Shown: piece after piece, positions 1-8,609 of the stretch
How the letters are laid out: each line of letters begins with the position of its first letter
Position numbering within the stretch: the first letter of the stretch is position 1
Source: Desulfuromonas sp.
Lineage (GTDB): Bacteria > Desulfobacterota > Desulfuromonadia > Desulfuromonadales > BM501
DNA length: 64,000 nucleotides
Assembly (NCBI RefSeq): GCF_002868845.1
Contig: NZ_PKUB01000020.1
Coordinates: forward strand, 1 to 64,000
Reading direction: 5' to 3'
Notes under the pieces: model-generated
What the model was told of the DNA's origin: nothing
Seen by the model: only the letters and a program-made list of their open reading frames with translations
Database searches by the model: none
Program-made: the position numbers and the translations under genes

Positions 1-2
1 GC

Positions 3-77
3 TACATCTGGAACGACATCCGCAACTTTACCGGCGGCAAGCCGGAGGCGATGCTTCAGTTCGTGTAGATCATCCCG
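3..77 (+). other. Upstream PrkA coding remnant containing in-frame TAG (66-68)
   Basis: Read in the frame of the following PrkA gene, positions 3-65 encode a kinase-like stretch (ending GGKPEAMLQFV), then TAG, then IIPVPLTESLG without loss of frame. In PrkA proteins the residue before IIPVPLTE is normally an amino acid such as K or R, so a single-base change (AAG or CAG to TAG) explains the stop. No indel is needed. Confidence 0.7.
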
Positions 78-1481
78 GTGCCCCTGACCGAGAGCCTCGG
101 TACGGTGACCGGCAAGTATGCGGCGAAGGACAAGATCACCTCCTCGGCCATCGACCTGCTCGGCGAAGAATCGATCCAGCGCCTGCTGCACATCGCCGAC
201 ACCAACAACCCCTACCGCTTCGACCTGCGGCGCGGGGCGCTGGCCCGGGTGGCCGGCGGCGGCATCCACTTCTCGGACGAGATCTACAAAAACAAGAAGG
301 ACCTGGTCCAGGTCTACCTCGGCGTCATCCAGAACCGGGTCATCGAGATCGACGGCTACCGCTGGCCGATCGACACCCTGATCATCGCCACCAGCAACAA
401 CGCCGAGTTCAACCGCTTCCTCTCCGAAAAGGAGGAGGCGCCGATCATCGACCGCTGCCGCATCTGCTACGTTGCCCACAACACCGACTACACGCGCCAG
501 AATGAGCTGACCGTTTATGCCATCGGCTCGGATACCAAGACCACCCTCAGTCAGGAGGACCTGCACCAAGACCCCAACCTCAACTACGCCGCCTCGGTTG
601 CGGTGGTCCTGTCGCGCCTGCCCCGCTCGGAGAAGCTGACGCCGGTCGAGACGATGAAACTGGCCGCCGGCGAGGTGGCCGGCGAGAAGAGCCTCAAGAC
701 CCTGGCCGAGGTCATCGACACCCTCAGCCAGGACCCGGACATCATCAAGCGCTTCGGCCAGAAGGGCCTCGGACAGCGCAACCTGGGCCGGGCCATCCAG
801 CTGATGGTGGAGAGCAGCGAGACCAACGAGGGGCGCTGCATGGTCGCCCTCGACGTCTTCGCCGCCCTGGAGCGCATCGTCCTCGACTACGTCCCCGACG
901 CTGGCGACCGGGCCAAGTACCTGGAGGACCTCAAGATCGCCAAGGGGCTTTACCGCGAGCGGATCATGACCGAGATGTTCAACGCCTATATGGACGAGCC
1001 GCTGGCCATCCGCAAGGACGTGATGAACTACGTCAACATGATCATCGGCATCGACGCCGAGAACCTCGGCCCCAATCTGATGTGGAAGTACAAAGATCCC
1101 CAGACGGGAGAGTTGAGGGCCCTCAAGATCGACGAGCGCTTCGTGCGCAACGTCGAAGAGCGGATCGGCCTGAAGACCAAGGAACAGCGCGAGACCTTCC
1201 GCACCACCATCCGCAAGATCTACGGGCAGAAGATCTCCGTCGATCCCAACTACGACTTCATGGACAATCTGGAGCTGGTCAAGGCGGTCACCGACGTGCG
1301 CCTGAAAAGCGACATCGCCGGCGCCGGGAGCCTGGTCGGGGCGCTGGCCAACCGCACCAACGAGGAGAACCAGAAACTCTACGACCGCATGATCACCACC
1401 ATGCTCGACAAGCTCGGCTACTGCCGCACCTGCTCCCAGAAGACCATCGAATACTTCTGCACCCAGGAGGATGAGGGGTAA
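78..1481 (+). CDS. prkA: PrkA-family serine protein kinase, C-terminal part; frame interrupted upstream
   Basis: This is the C-terminal two thirds of a PrkA (YeaG-type) kinase, a AAA-fold serine kinase of stress and starvation responses. The 467 residues match the family well: the conserved stretch TGKYAAKDKITSSA, the ADEI-like segment HFSDEIYKNKKDLV, the TSNN sensor motif, and the C-terminal PrkA domain ending in two close cysteines (CRTC). The P-loop half lies before the window. The same frame is open and family-like back to position 3 but carries TAG at 66-68, so translation of this piece would need the GTG at 78, which has no evident ribosome binding site. It sits 35 bp upstream of a DUF444 gene, as yeaG sits before yeaH. 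Either the gene is broken, or the stop is a sequence error. Family assignment is firm; functional state is not. Confidence 0.85.
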   Translation: MPLTESLGTVTGKYAAKDKITSSAIDLLGEESIQRLLHIADTNNPYRFDLRRGALARVAGGGIHFSDEIYKNKKDLVQVYLGVIQNRVIEIDGYRWPIDTLIIATSNNAEFNRFLSEKEEAPIIDRCRICYVAHNTDYTRQNELTVYAIGSDTKTTLSQEDLHQDPNLNYAASVAVVLSRLPRSEKLTPVETMKLAAGEVAGEKSLKTLAEVIDTLSQDPDIIKRFGQKGLGQRNLGRAIQLMVESSETNEGRCMVALDVFAALERIVLDYVPDAGDRAKYLEDLKIAKGLYRERIMTEMFNAYMDEPLAIRKDVMNYVNMIIGIDAENLGPNLMWKYKDPQTGELRALKIDERFVRNVEERIGLKTKEQRETFRTTIRKIYGQKISVDPNYDFMDNLELVKAVTDVRLKSDIAGAGSLVGALANRTNEENQKLYDRMITTMLDKLGYCRTCSQKTIEYFCTQEDEG

Positions 1482-1516
1482 TCACCCGGACACCTCCTTT
1501 GACCCGACGGTAAGGC

Positions 1517-2881
1517 ATGGACCCGAAGCTGCTTGAACTCTATAAAAAACTGAAAAAACAGGGCCTGAGCGCGGAGCGGGAGGAGAGGATTCTCCGGGAA
1601 TTGCGCTGCGAGGACCGTCACGGCCTGCCCGGCCCGCCTCCCCCACGGCCCGCGCCGGAGTTCTACGGCTTCGGCGATCTGATGATGATGCAGCGGATGT
1701 CCCCGGAAGCGGGCCCCTACGTCACCCACATCCGCTCCATCGACGAACTGCTCGAGCGGGACAGACAGCGGGAAGAGGACGGCTTCCCCCGCAAGGTCCG
1801 GGTCGGCCGGATGATCAAGCCGGGCCGAAGCGGCAAGGACAAGGTCGTGGTCGTCCCGACCACGGTGGAGGAAAAATTCATCCACGACCCCAGCTTCGCC
1901 CCTCCCGGCGAAGGGACCTCCTCCGGGGGATCGGGCGAGGGCGAGGAGGGGGAGGTCATCGGCGAGACGCCGGTGCGCCCCGAGGGGGGGGAAGGAGGCG
2001 AGGGGGCCGGTCAGGGAGAAGGCGGCGCCCACGAGGTGGAGGCCAGCGCCTACGACCTCGGCAGAATCCTCACCGAGAAGTTCGAGCTGCCCAACCTCAA
2101 GGAGAAAGGCAAGAAGCGCTCCCTGACCCGCTTCACCTACGAACTGACCGACCGCAACCGCGGCTTCGGCCAACTCCTCGACAAGAAGGCCACCCTGCGC
2201 CGCATCCTGGAGACCAACATCTCCCTCGGCAACCTTCCCGACACGAGCGACATCGACCCCACCCGCTTCCTCATCGCCCCCGACGACAAGGTCTACCGCA
2301 TCCTCTCCCGGGAGAGGGAGATGGAGGCCCAGGCGATCGTCTTCTTCCTGCGCGACTATTCGGGCTCCATGGGAGGCAAGGCCACCGACCTCGTCGTCAC
2401 CCAGCACGTGCTGATCTTCAGCTGGCTTCTCTACCAGTACGACCGCCAGGTGGAGACCCGCTTCATCCTCCACGACACCGAGGCACGGGAGGTCCCCGAC
2501 TTTCAAACCTACTACAACTCCACCGTGGCCGGCGGCACCCAGGTGTCCAGCGCCTTCTCCCTCGTCAACGAGATCGTCGACAAGGAGGGCCTCGCCGCCG
2601 ACTACAACATCTACGTCTTCCACGGCACCGACGGCGACGACTGGGACTCGGAGGGGAAGCACACCCTGCCCCAGGTCGAAAAAATGCTGCGCTACGCCAG
2701 CCGGGTCGGCATCACCATCGCCGAGCACAGCTACACCTCCAGCGGCAACACCGAGGTGGAAAGATACATGAAGAAGTCGGGCCTGCTCGAGACCAAGTCC
2801 GACCTGGTCCGCCTCGACAGCATGGACGAGGCCTCCGGGGAGCCGCGCCTCATCGAGGGGATCAAGAAGCTGATCGGTTGA
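1517..2881 (+). CDS. DUF444 family protein (YeaH/YhbH)
   Basis: A 454-residue DUF444 protein, the partner that accompanies PrkA kinases (yeaG-yeaH in E. coli, prkA-yhbH in Bacillus). The C-terminal half holds a von Willebrand A-like fold with the metal-site motif DYSGS at about residues 279-283 and downstream GTDGDDWDSEG. The N-terminal half is charged, with a glycine/glutamate-rich linker around residues 130-175 that is probably disordered. Length is close to YeaH (about 427). It begins 35 bp after the kinase and precedes spoVR, so co-transcription is likely, although the repeat-filled 214-bp gap after it may separate spoVR. Its molecular role is unknown; family members act with the kinase in stationary-phase and stress physiology. 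Confidence 0.9.
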   Translation: MDPKLLELYKKLKKQGLSAEREERILRELRCEDRHGLPGPPPPRPAPEFYGFGDLMMMQRMSPEAGPYVTHIRSIDELLERDRQREEDGFPRKVRVGRMIKPGRSGKDKVVVVPTTVEEKFIHDPSFAPPGEGTSSGGSGEGEEGEVIGETPVRPEGGEGGEGAGQGEGGAHEVEASAYDLGRILTEKFELPNLKEKGKKRSLTRFTYELTDRNRGFGQLLDKKATLRRILETNISLGNLPDTSDIDPTRFLIAPDDKVYRILSREREMEAQAIVFFLRDYSGSMGGKATDLVVTQHVLIFSWLLYQYDRQVETRFILHDTEAREVPDFQTYYNSTVAGGTQVSSAFSLVNEIVDKEGLAADYNIYVFHGTDGDDWDSEGKHTLPQVEKMLRYASRVGITIAEHSYTSSGNTEVERYMKKSGLLETKSDLVRLDSMDEASGEPRLIEGIKKLIG

Positions 2882-2882
2882 A

Positions 2883-2939
<57 letters not shown>

Positions 2940-3004
2940 ACGATTCTATAACCCGCAGGAGAGTTGAAGAAGCGAGGATTTTTGGAGCAGGTCAAGGAAG
3001 TTGA

Positions 3005-3050
3005 AAAGTGCCGAGGAGGCGTACATCGGTACGCCGCACGAAGGCACTTT
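3005..3050. repeat. Intergenic palindromic element (two nested inverted repeats)
   Basis: Outer arms AAAGTGCC (3005-3012) and GGCACTTT (3043-3050) enclose inner arms GGCGTAC (3018-3024) and GTACGCC (3029-3035) around an ATCG loop. Transcribed, this makes a hairpin with one internal bulge. There is no T-run after it, so it looks more like a dispersed REP-type element or mRNA-stability hairpin than a terminator. Its GAGGAGGCG and CGAAGGC words recur in the element after fusA near 22550-22640. Confidence 0.6.
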
Positions 3051-3095
3051 GAAAACTGACGCGGAGATGCTTCAAAAAGACCGCTTCCACCGTCT

Positions 3096-4736
3096 ATGGA
3101 ACTGATCGACCAACATACCAAGGGCATCATGGAGGGCTGCAAGGCGCGGGCGCGGGCGGCGGGACTGCGCTTCGGGGACGAGACCCTGGAGTACATCGTC
3201 ACCAACCGCGACCTGCTCGAACTCACCCCCAAGTACATGATCCCCACCCTCTACGACTACTGGGTCCACGACGTGGAGGTGCTCAAGGAGAAGGGCCGCT
3301 ACGAGCTCTACCCCGGCAATCCCTACGAGACGGTCATCAACACCCGTCCGGCCATCTCCTTCTACAACGACAACAACCCCGACTGGCTCAACGTGATGAT
3401 TTTCTACCACGTCCTCGGCCACATCGACTTCTTCCAGAACAACCTCTTCTTCCGCCACACCTGGGATTTCGACCTGACGGGGCAGGCCCTGGCGGACAAG
3501 CGCCTCATCGCCAGGCTGCGCTCGGAGAAGGGCCGCTGGGTCGACTACGTCATCGAGTTCGCCCGCGGCATCGACAACCTGGTCGGCTACTACCGGGAGC
3601 TCTCGGAGCAGTTGCGACCCGGCCCGGCGGACCGGCAAACCCGGCGCCTTGACTACTACTTCGACGTCTTCCTGCAGCGGATCAAGCAGGTCAGGGGGAG
3701 CGAGTATCTCAAGGAGATCGCCAGCTACAACGACTGCCTCAAGCGTGACGGCAAGGCCGCGGGGCAGAGCTTCTTCTCCGAGGTGGCCAGACGCTACCCC
3801 GAATTCGAGGCGGTCTACCAGAAGGAGCGCCGGCGCAGCCCCCCCCGCAGCGTCGACCTGCTGCAGTTCCTCATGGACCACTCGGAGTTCCTCAACCGGG
3901 ACGAGAACAAGTGGATGCTGTCGGTGATCCATGTGGTGCGCAAGACCTCCCTCTACTTCCAGCCCCAGATCCGCACCAAGATCATGAACGAGGGGTGGTC
4001 GAGCTACTGGCACGAGAAGCTCTTCATGGAGGACGACCGCATCCGGGGACACGAGGTCGATTTCGCCCGGGTCAACGCCTGGGTCACCTCCATGCCCCGG
4101 GTGGGGCTCAACCCCTACGCCCTCGGCATGCGACTCTTCCACCACATCGAGGAGATGGCCGACAAGGGTCGCTACGGCCTGTCCTTCGAGCGGCAGCGCA
4201 TGCAGACGGAGCGGGACGCCTACGACGACGGCAGCGCCAACGGCAGGGACTTCATTTTCTCGGTGCGGGAGGATTTCAGCGACTTCACCTTTCTCAACAC
4301 CTTCGTCGACCAGGATTTCGTCTGCCGCCACAACCTGTTCGTCGCCGAGAAGCGCCTCAACCAGGCGCGCATGACCTGGGAATACCTGGTCAAGAGCCGC
4401 AAAGCCGAGGACTACCGGCAGATGATCTTCGACACCCTCTACCACCCCCCGAGCATCACCGTCTCCCCGGACCAAAGGACCGAAGGCAGCCTTTACCTGG
4501 TCCACCGGTTCGAGGAGAAGCCCCTGCTCAAAGAGTACATCGCCAACACCATGCTCGGGATCGAATACCTCTGGGGCGGCCCGGTCCACCTCGAAACGAA
4601 CGAACCTGCGGAGCCGACCGTTGCGCGCGAAGAGCCCTTCGGGCGCGGCTCCGGAGAACCCGAGAGACCGCCCCTGAGCTGGCGAAAAATGCTGTACACC
4701 ATGGAAAACCGCGAACTGACCAGCCGCCCCCTTTAG
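3096..4736 (+). CDS. spoVR: SpoVR family protein (YcgB-like)
   Basis: A 546-residue SpoVR protein. Members are named for Bacillus spore cortex formation but are widespread in non-sporulating proteobacteria (YcgB), where they travel with PrkA and DUF444. Visible family landmarks are the histidine-rich stretch around YHVLGHIDFFQNN (about residues 107-119) and NEGWSSYWHEKLF (about 305-317), plus the C-terminal ...LYLVHRFEEKPL region. The first ATG after the palindromic element is taken as start; no strong Shine-Dalgarno is visible. The gene is 26 bp upstream of the second kinase. The biochemical activity of SpoVR is not established. Confidence 0.92.
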   Translation: MELIDQHTKGIMEGCKARARAAGLRFGDETLEYIVTNRDLLELTPKYMIPTLYDYWVHDVEVLKEKGRYELYPGNPYETVINTRPAISFYNDNNPDWLNVMIFYHVLGHIDFFQNNLFFRHTWDFDLTGQALADKRLIARLRSEKGRWVDYVIEFARGIDNLVGYYRELSEQLRPGPADRQTRRLDYYFDVFLQRIKQVRGSEYLKEIASYNDCLKRDGKAAGQSFFSEVARRYPEFEAVYQKERRRSPPRSVDLLQFLMDHSEFLNRDENKWMLSVIHVVRKTSLYFQPQIRTKIMNEGWSSYWHEKLFMEDDRIRGHEVDFARVNAWVTSMPRVGLNPYALGMRLFHHIEEMADKGRYGLSFERQRMQTERDAYDDGSANGRDFIFSVREDFSDFTFLNTFVDQDFVCRHNLFVAEKRLNQARMTWEYLVKSRKAEDYRQMIFDTLYHPPSITVSPDQRTEGSLYLVHRFEEKPLLKEYIANTMLGIEYLWGGPVHLETNEPAEPTVAREEPFGRGSGEPERPPLSWRKMLYTMENRELTSRPL

Positions 4737-4762
4737 CGGGAAGCCGAAGGAGAGAGAATCGT

Positions 4763-7066
4763 ATGGCCGCAGCCGGGGACAACATCAGCAAAGCCCTGCG
4801 CAACGTCAACCGCCACCTCAAGGCCCGGGAGCACCAGGCCGCCATCCCCTTCGACGCATTACTGAAAGTCATGGCGGACAACCCCGCGGCGGTCATGCGC
4901 AACGTCTTCCAGGTCTTCCACGACATGGTCAAAAACTATGTCGCCGAGGGCCCCGACGAGTACAGCAGCGACCCCGAGTCGATCCACTACGTCAACTACG
5001 ACAGCTCCCGGCTCTTCGTCGAGGACGTGGACAACCCCTTCTTCGCCGACCGGCTCTTCGCCAACCGGCTCATCAACCTGGTGGAATCCCTCCAGCGGGG
5101 CGCCCAGCAGAACAAGATCTACATCTTCGAAGGCCCCCACGGCTGCGGCAAGAGCACCTTCCTCAACAACCTGCTGCGCAAGTTCGAAACCTACGCCAAC
5201 ACCGAGGAGGGGGTGCGCTTCGAGGCGGTCTGGCGCCTCGACAGGCGAAGCCTGGCCAGCATCGCGCCGGGCGAGACCAACCGCTTCCTCGACAAACTGG
5301 GGCAACTCCTCGACGACTACGAATTCAACCAGGCCGAAATCCTCGAGGCCAAGAAATCCCTCCTCGCCAACGAGGACTTCATCGAAGTCCCCTGCCCGAG
5401 CCACGACAACCCGATGCTGGTCGTCCCCAAGGACTACCGCCGGGCCTTCTTCGACGACCTGTTCAAGAACGACGAGAGCAAATGGCGCCTCTTCACCGCC
5501 AAGGAATACGAGTGGGTCTTCAAGGACAAACCCTGCACCATCTGCTCCTCGATCTTCCAGGCCCTGCTCAACCGCCTCGGCAAGCCCGAACAGGTCTTCG
5601 CCATGCTCTACGCCCGCCGCTACCGCTTCAACCGGCGCCTCGGCCAGGGGATCAGCGTCTTCAGCCCGGGCGACACCCCGCCGGAGAAGACGGTGCTGCA
5701 CAACGAGATCCTGCAGAACCGCATCAACGACCTGCTCAGGGACAGCAGCCTGGTGCGCTATCTCTCCTCCCGCTATGCCCGGACCAACAACGGCATCTAC
5801 GCCCTCATGGACATCAAGTCCCACAACGTCGATCGCCTCATCGAACTGCACAACATCATCAGCGAAGGGGTTCACAAGGTTGAAGACATCGAGGAGAACG
5901 TCAACTCGCTGCTGCTGGCGGTGATGAACCCCGAGGACCAGAAGAACATCGAGGGCCTGCGCTCCTTCCTCGACCGGGTGGAATACATCAAGATCCCCTA
6001 CGTCCTCGACCTGAACACCGAGGTCCAGATCTACCGCAACATCTTCGGCCGCCAACTCGACGAAAGCTTCCTGCCCCGGGTGCTCCACAACTTCGCCCGC
6101 CTGATCATCTCCACCCGCCTCGAACCGAGATCGCCGGCCATGGAGGAGTGGATTCTCGATCCGGGCAAATACCGGCTCTTCTGCGACCCCAACCTGCTGC
6201 TGCTGAAGATGGAGATCTACACCGGGCACATCCCCGAATGGCTCACCGCGGAAGACCGCAAACGGCTCACCGCCAAGCGGCGCCGGCGCATCATCGGCGA
6301 ATCGGAGGCCGAAGGAGCCCGCGGACTCTCCGGCCGAGACGCCATCAAGATATTCAACGACCTCTATTCCTCCTTCGGCAAATCCCGCAAGCTGATCACC
6401 ATGTCGATGCTGCGCTCGTACTTCACCCGGATGCGCTCCGAACTCGGGGAGCAACTTCCCATGGGACTGCTCGACTCCCTGCTGCAGATGTACAACTACA
6501 CCGTCCTCCAGGAAGTCAAGGAGGCCCTCTACTACTTCAACGAAGAACGGATCTCGCGGGAGATCCAAAACTACCTCTTCGCCGTCAACTTCGAACCGGG
6601 CACCGTCGCCCGCTGCGAATTCACCGGGGAGCAGCTCTCTATCGATGATAACTTCCTGCGCGGCATCGAGGTCAAGCTCCTCGGAGAGGGGACCTCGGAT
6701 GAGGCCCGCATCGCCTTCCGGACCGACACCCAGCGGGAGTACACCTCGCGCACCATCACCCAGGAGATCCTCGCCGAAGGCAGGGCCGTCGCCGAGACGC
6801 GGCTCTTCGGGAGCCTGCACGAGCAGTACGTCCACCACCTCAAGGAGAAGGTCCTCGATCCCTTCCTCGCCAACGAGAACTTCCGCCGGGCGGTCAGGGA
6901 CCTCGACAAGCCCGCCTTCAAGACCTACGACAAGAAGATCCGCGACGACGTCACCTTCCTGATCGGCAACCTCTGCAGCCGCTTCCGCTACACAAAGGCC
7001 GGGGCCCAGGCTGTCTGCATCTACGTCATCGACAACGATCTCGCCCGAGCCTTTTCGGACATCTGA
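4763..7066 (+). CDS. Second PrkA-like P-loop serine kinase
   Basis: A 767-residue protein of the PrkA/AAA kinase class, clearly different from the first kinase in the window. The Walker A motif GPHGCGKST is at about residues 124-132. It is preceded by VDNPFFADRLFANR and followed by a long helical domain and a PrkA-like C-terminus. The ATG at 4763 has AAGGAGAG upstream; the frame stays open far 5' into spoVR, but that part is only an antiphase shadow. It is longer than typical PrkA (about 640-690). Position after prkA-DUF444-spoVR suggests a four-gene stress module with two kinases. It is followed by a strong bidirectional terminator. Substrate is unknown. Confidence 0.85.
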   Translation: MAAAGDNISKALRNVNRHLKAREHQAAIPFDALLKVMADNPAAVMRNVFQVFHDMVKNYVAEGPDEYSSDPESIHYVNYDSSRLFVEDVDNPFFADRLFANRLINLVESLQRGAQQNKIYIFEGPHGCGKSTFLNNLLRKFETYANTEEGVRFEAVWRLDRRSLASIAPGETNRFLDKLGQLLDDYEFNQAEILEAKKSLLANEDFIEVPCPSHDNPMLVVPKDYRRAFFDDLFKNDESKWRLFTAKEYEWVFKDKPCTICSSIFQALLNRLGKPEQVFAMLYARRYRFNRRLGQGISVFSPGDTPPEKTVLHNEILQNRINDLLRDSSLVRYLSSRYARTNNGIYALMDIKSHNVDRLIELHNIISEGVHKVEDIEENVNSLLLAVMNPEDQKNIEGLRSFLDRVEYIKIPYVLDLNTEVQIYRNIFGRQLDESFLPRVLHNFARLIISTRLEPRSPAMEEWILDPGKYRLFCDPNLLLLKMEIYTGHIPEWLTAEDRKRLTAKRRRRIIGESEAEGARGLSGRDAIKIFNDLYSSFGKSRKLITMSMLRSYFTRMRSELGEQLPMGLLDSLLQMYNYTVLQEVKEALYYFNEERISREIQNYLFAVNFEPGTVARCEFTGEQLSIDDNFLRGIEVKLLGEGTSDEARIAFRTDTQREYTSRTITQEILAEGRAVAETRLFGSLHEQYVHHLKEKVLDPFLANENFRRAVRDLDKPAFKTYDKKIRDDVTFLIGNLCSRFRYTKAGAQAVCIYVIDNDLARAFSDI

Positions 7067-7102
7067 ACGGCGTGCCCCCCCCTGCAGGGCAAACGCCCAA
7101 AC

Positions 7103-7140
7103 GCCGAGCGGGCGCCCGTGGGCGCCCGCTCGGCATCTCT
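7103..7140. terminator. Bidirectional rho-independent terminator between convergent genes
   Basis: A perfect 14-bp stem (GCCGAGCGGGCGCC, 7103-7116, with its complement at 7121-7134) and a 4-nt loop, followed by a T-rich tail. It lies between the end of the second kinase gene and the end of the convergent hydrolase gene. Confidence 0.85.
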
Positions 7141-7159
7141 ATTTTCGGAATCCGCTTCA

Positions 7160-8587
7160 TCAGAGGGGCTGGCGGGAGGAGACCTCCCAGGGACCGTGAA
7201 AATAGGCCTCGTAATCGGGACTATCGACCCGGCTGACGGAGAAAAGCAGGCGCGAGGGGCGCAGCCCCCGCACGGCCCGGGAGGCGGCCTCGATCCGGAC
7301 TCCGGCCAGGTCAAGGGTGCTGGCAGAGGACTCGATGCCCACGTCCGACCGGATGTCGAGCGCGGTCGCGGTGACCCTGGAACCGGTCACCGCCAGCCCC
7401 ACTCCCTCGCCGACGATCCGACTGTTTTCGATGGACACCTCCGAACCGAGAATCTTCACCTCGGCGGCCGCCACGCCGACCAGGCGCACCTTCCGACAAC
7501 GCTCCACCTCGATGCGCCGGTAGGAACCGGTAAAGGTAATCGCTTCCTGGTCGCGGCAAAGCCCCACCCGATCTCCGGGAATCTCCTTCTGATCAGGTTC
7601 GCGAAAAGGAGCGGAGAGAGCACCCCGCAGGGCCTCTTCGAAGAGAGCGGGCCGGAGGGTCATGGGCACATGACCGCCGCCGGGAATCACCTTCAGGCGG
7701 GCTTCCGGCAGGCGGGCGGCAAGGAGGCGGCCGGTGCGCAGTGGCGCAACCCGGTCATCCTCACCCCAAAGGAGGTAGCTCGGCACGGAGACCCTCTCCA
7801 GCACCGGGGCGAAGTTGGCCTGAACCAGGGCCAGTCCGGCGATCTTGGCCGGATCGCCGCCGAGAACCTTTTCGCGCAGGGATTCCCGCTCCAGGACAGC
7901 ATCGAGGTCGACAGGAGGCTCGGGCATCTTCTCGACCAGCTTGCCGAAGAGCCGCCCCAGCCAGGCCAGGGGGGCCGGCATCGCCTCCCGATCCTGAAGC
8001 TTCCCGATCTTGAGATGGATCATGAACCGGGTCAGGGCGGTGCGGTGCAGTATCCCCGCCACGTTTACCAGCACCAGGCGCTGCAGCCCCTCCGGCCGGG
8101 TCGCCGCAAAATGAAGAGCTAAAGCCCCCCCGAGGGAATGGCCGACCACCACATAGGGTCCCTGCACCCGGCTCGCGACCAGCCATCGCAAAAAAGCCGT
8201 GTAGCGCTCGGGGCTGTAGAGGAGATTCGCCTTGCTGGAGCGGCCGAAGCCGGGAAGGTCGCAGGCGACAACCCGGTAGTCCCGAGCGAGGACGGGAAGG
8301 AGCCCGTCCAAAACCGCCGACCCCTCATCGCCGACGCCGTGGATCAAAACGATCGTCCCCCGCTGCCCATCCCCCGCTTCGCGGATCAGGACATGGCCCC
8401 CGAAGACCGGCTCCCGGACCAGTTCCTCGCGAACCCCGACGGAGAAGCCGTCCGGCTGCGGGAAAGGCTTCGGGACAGAGACCTGCCCGCCCGCATGCCC
8501 AGGGCCGACGGAGATCCCGAAGAGAAGCCCGAGGGCCCAGAGAATGCAAAGAACAAACCGCCGAGCCTGGCCGCCTTCCCCGGTCAC
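7160..8587 (-). CDS. Exported alpha/beta hydrolase with C-terminal repeat domain
   Basis: A 475-residue protein. Residues 10-32 form a hydrophobic export signal. Residues 60-325 are an alpha/beta hydrolase with the oxyanion LIHGVGD, nucleophile elbow GHSLGG (Ser151), acid in GEDD (about 277-278) and GGGH (His306). A lid segment lies at about 190-250. Residues 330-460 are a separate beta-rich stretch with alternating short hydrophobic strands (VEVERCRKV, EVKILGSEVSIENSRIV), resembling a small right-handed beta-helix. Start is GTG at 8587 with GGGGAGGGGG-like pairing upstream. It lies 22 bp after ettA on the same strand. Substrate cannot be told: esterase, lipase or haloalkane-type activities are all possible. 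Confidence 0.8.
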   Translation of the reverse strand: MTGEGGQARRFVLCILWALGLLFGISVGPGHAGGQVSVPKPFPQPDGFSVGVREELVREPVFGGHVLIREAGDGQRGTIVLIHGVGDEGSAVLDGLLPVLARDYRVVACDLPGFGRSSKANLLYSPERYTAFLRWLVASRVQGPYVVVGHSLGGALALHFAATRPEGLQRLVLVNVAGILHRTALTRFMIHLKIGKLQDREAMPAPLAWLGRLFGKLVEKMPEPPVDLDAVLERESLREKVLGGDPAKIAGLALVQANFAPVLERVSVPSYLLWGEDDRVAPLRTGRLLAARLPEARLKVIPGGGHVPMTLRPALFEEALRGALSAPFREPDQKEIPGDRVGLCRDQEAITFTGSYRRIEVERCRKVRLVGVAAAEVKILGSEVSIENSRIVGEGVGLAVTGSRVTATALDIRSDVGIESSASTLDLAGVRIEAASRAVRGLRPSRLLFSVSRVDSPDYEAYFHGPWEVSSRQPL

Positions 8588-8609
8588 GAAAGCCCCCTCC
8601 CCGCCCGCA

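Noticed and set aside
3911-4762. N-terminal extension of the second PrkA-like kinase (open frame back to 3911)
   Set aside because: It lies inside spoVR in another frame and has a low-complexity, arginine/proline-rich composition; ATG 4763 has a good ribosome binding site.
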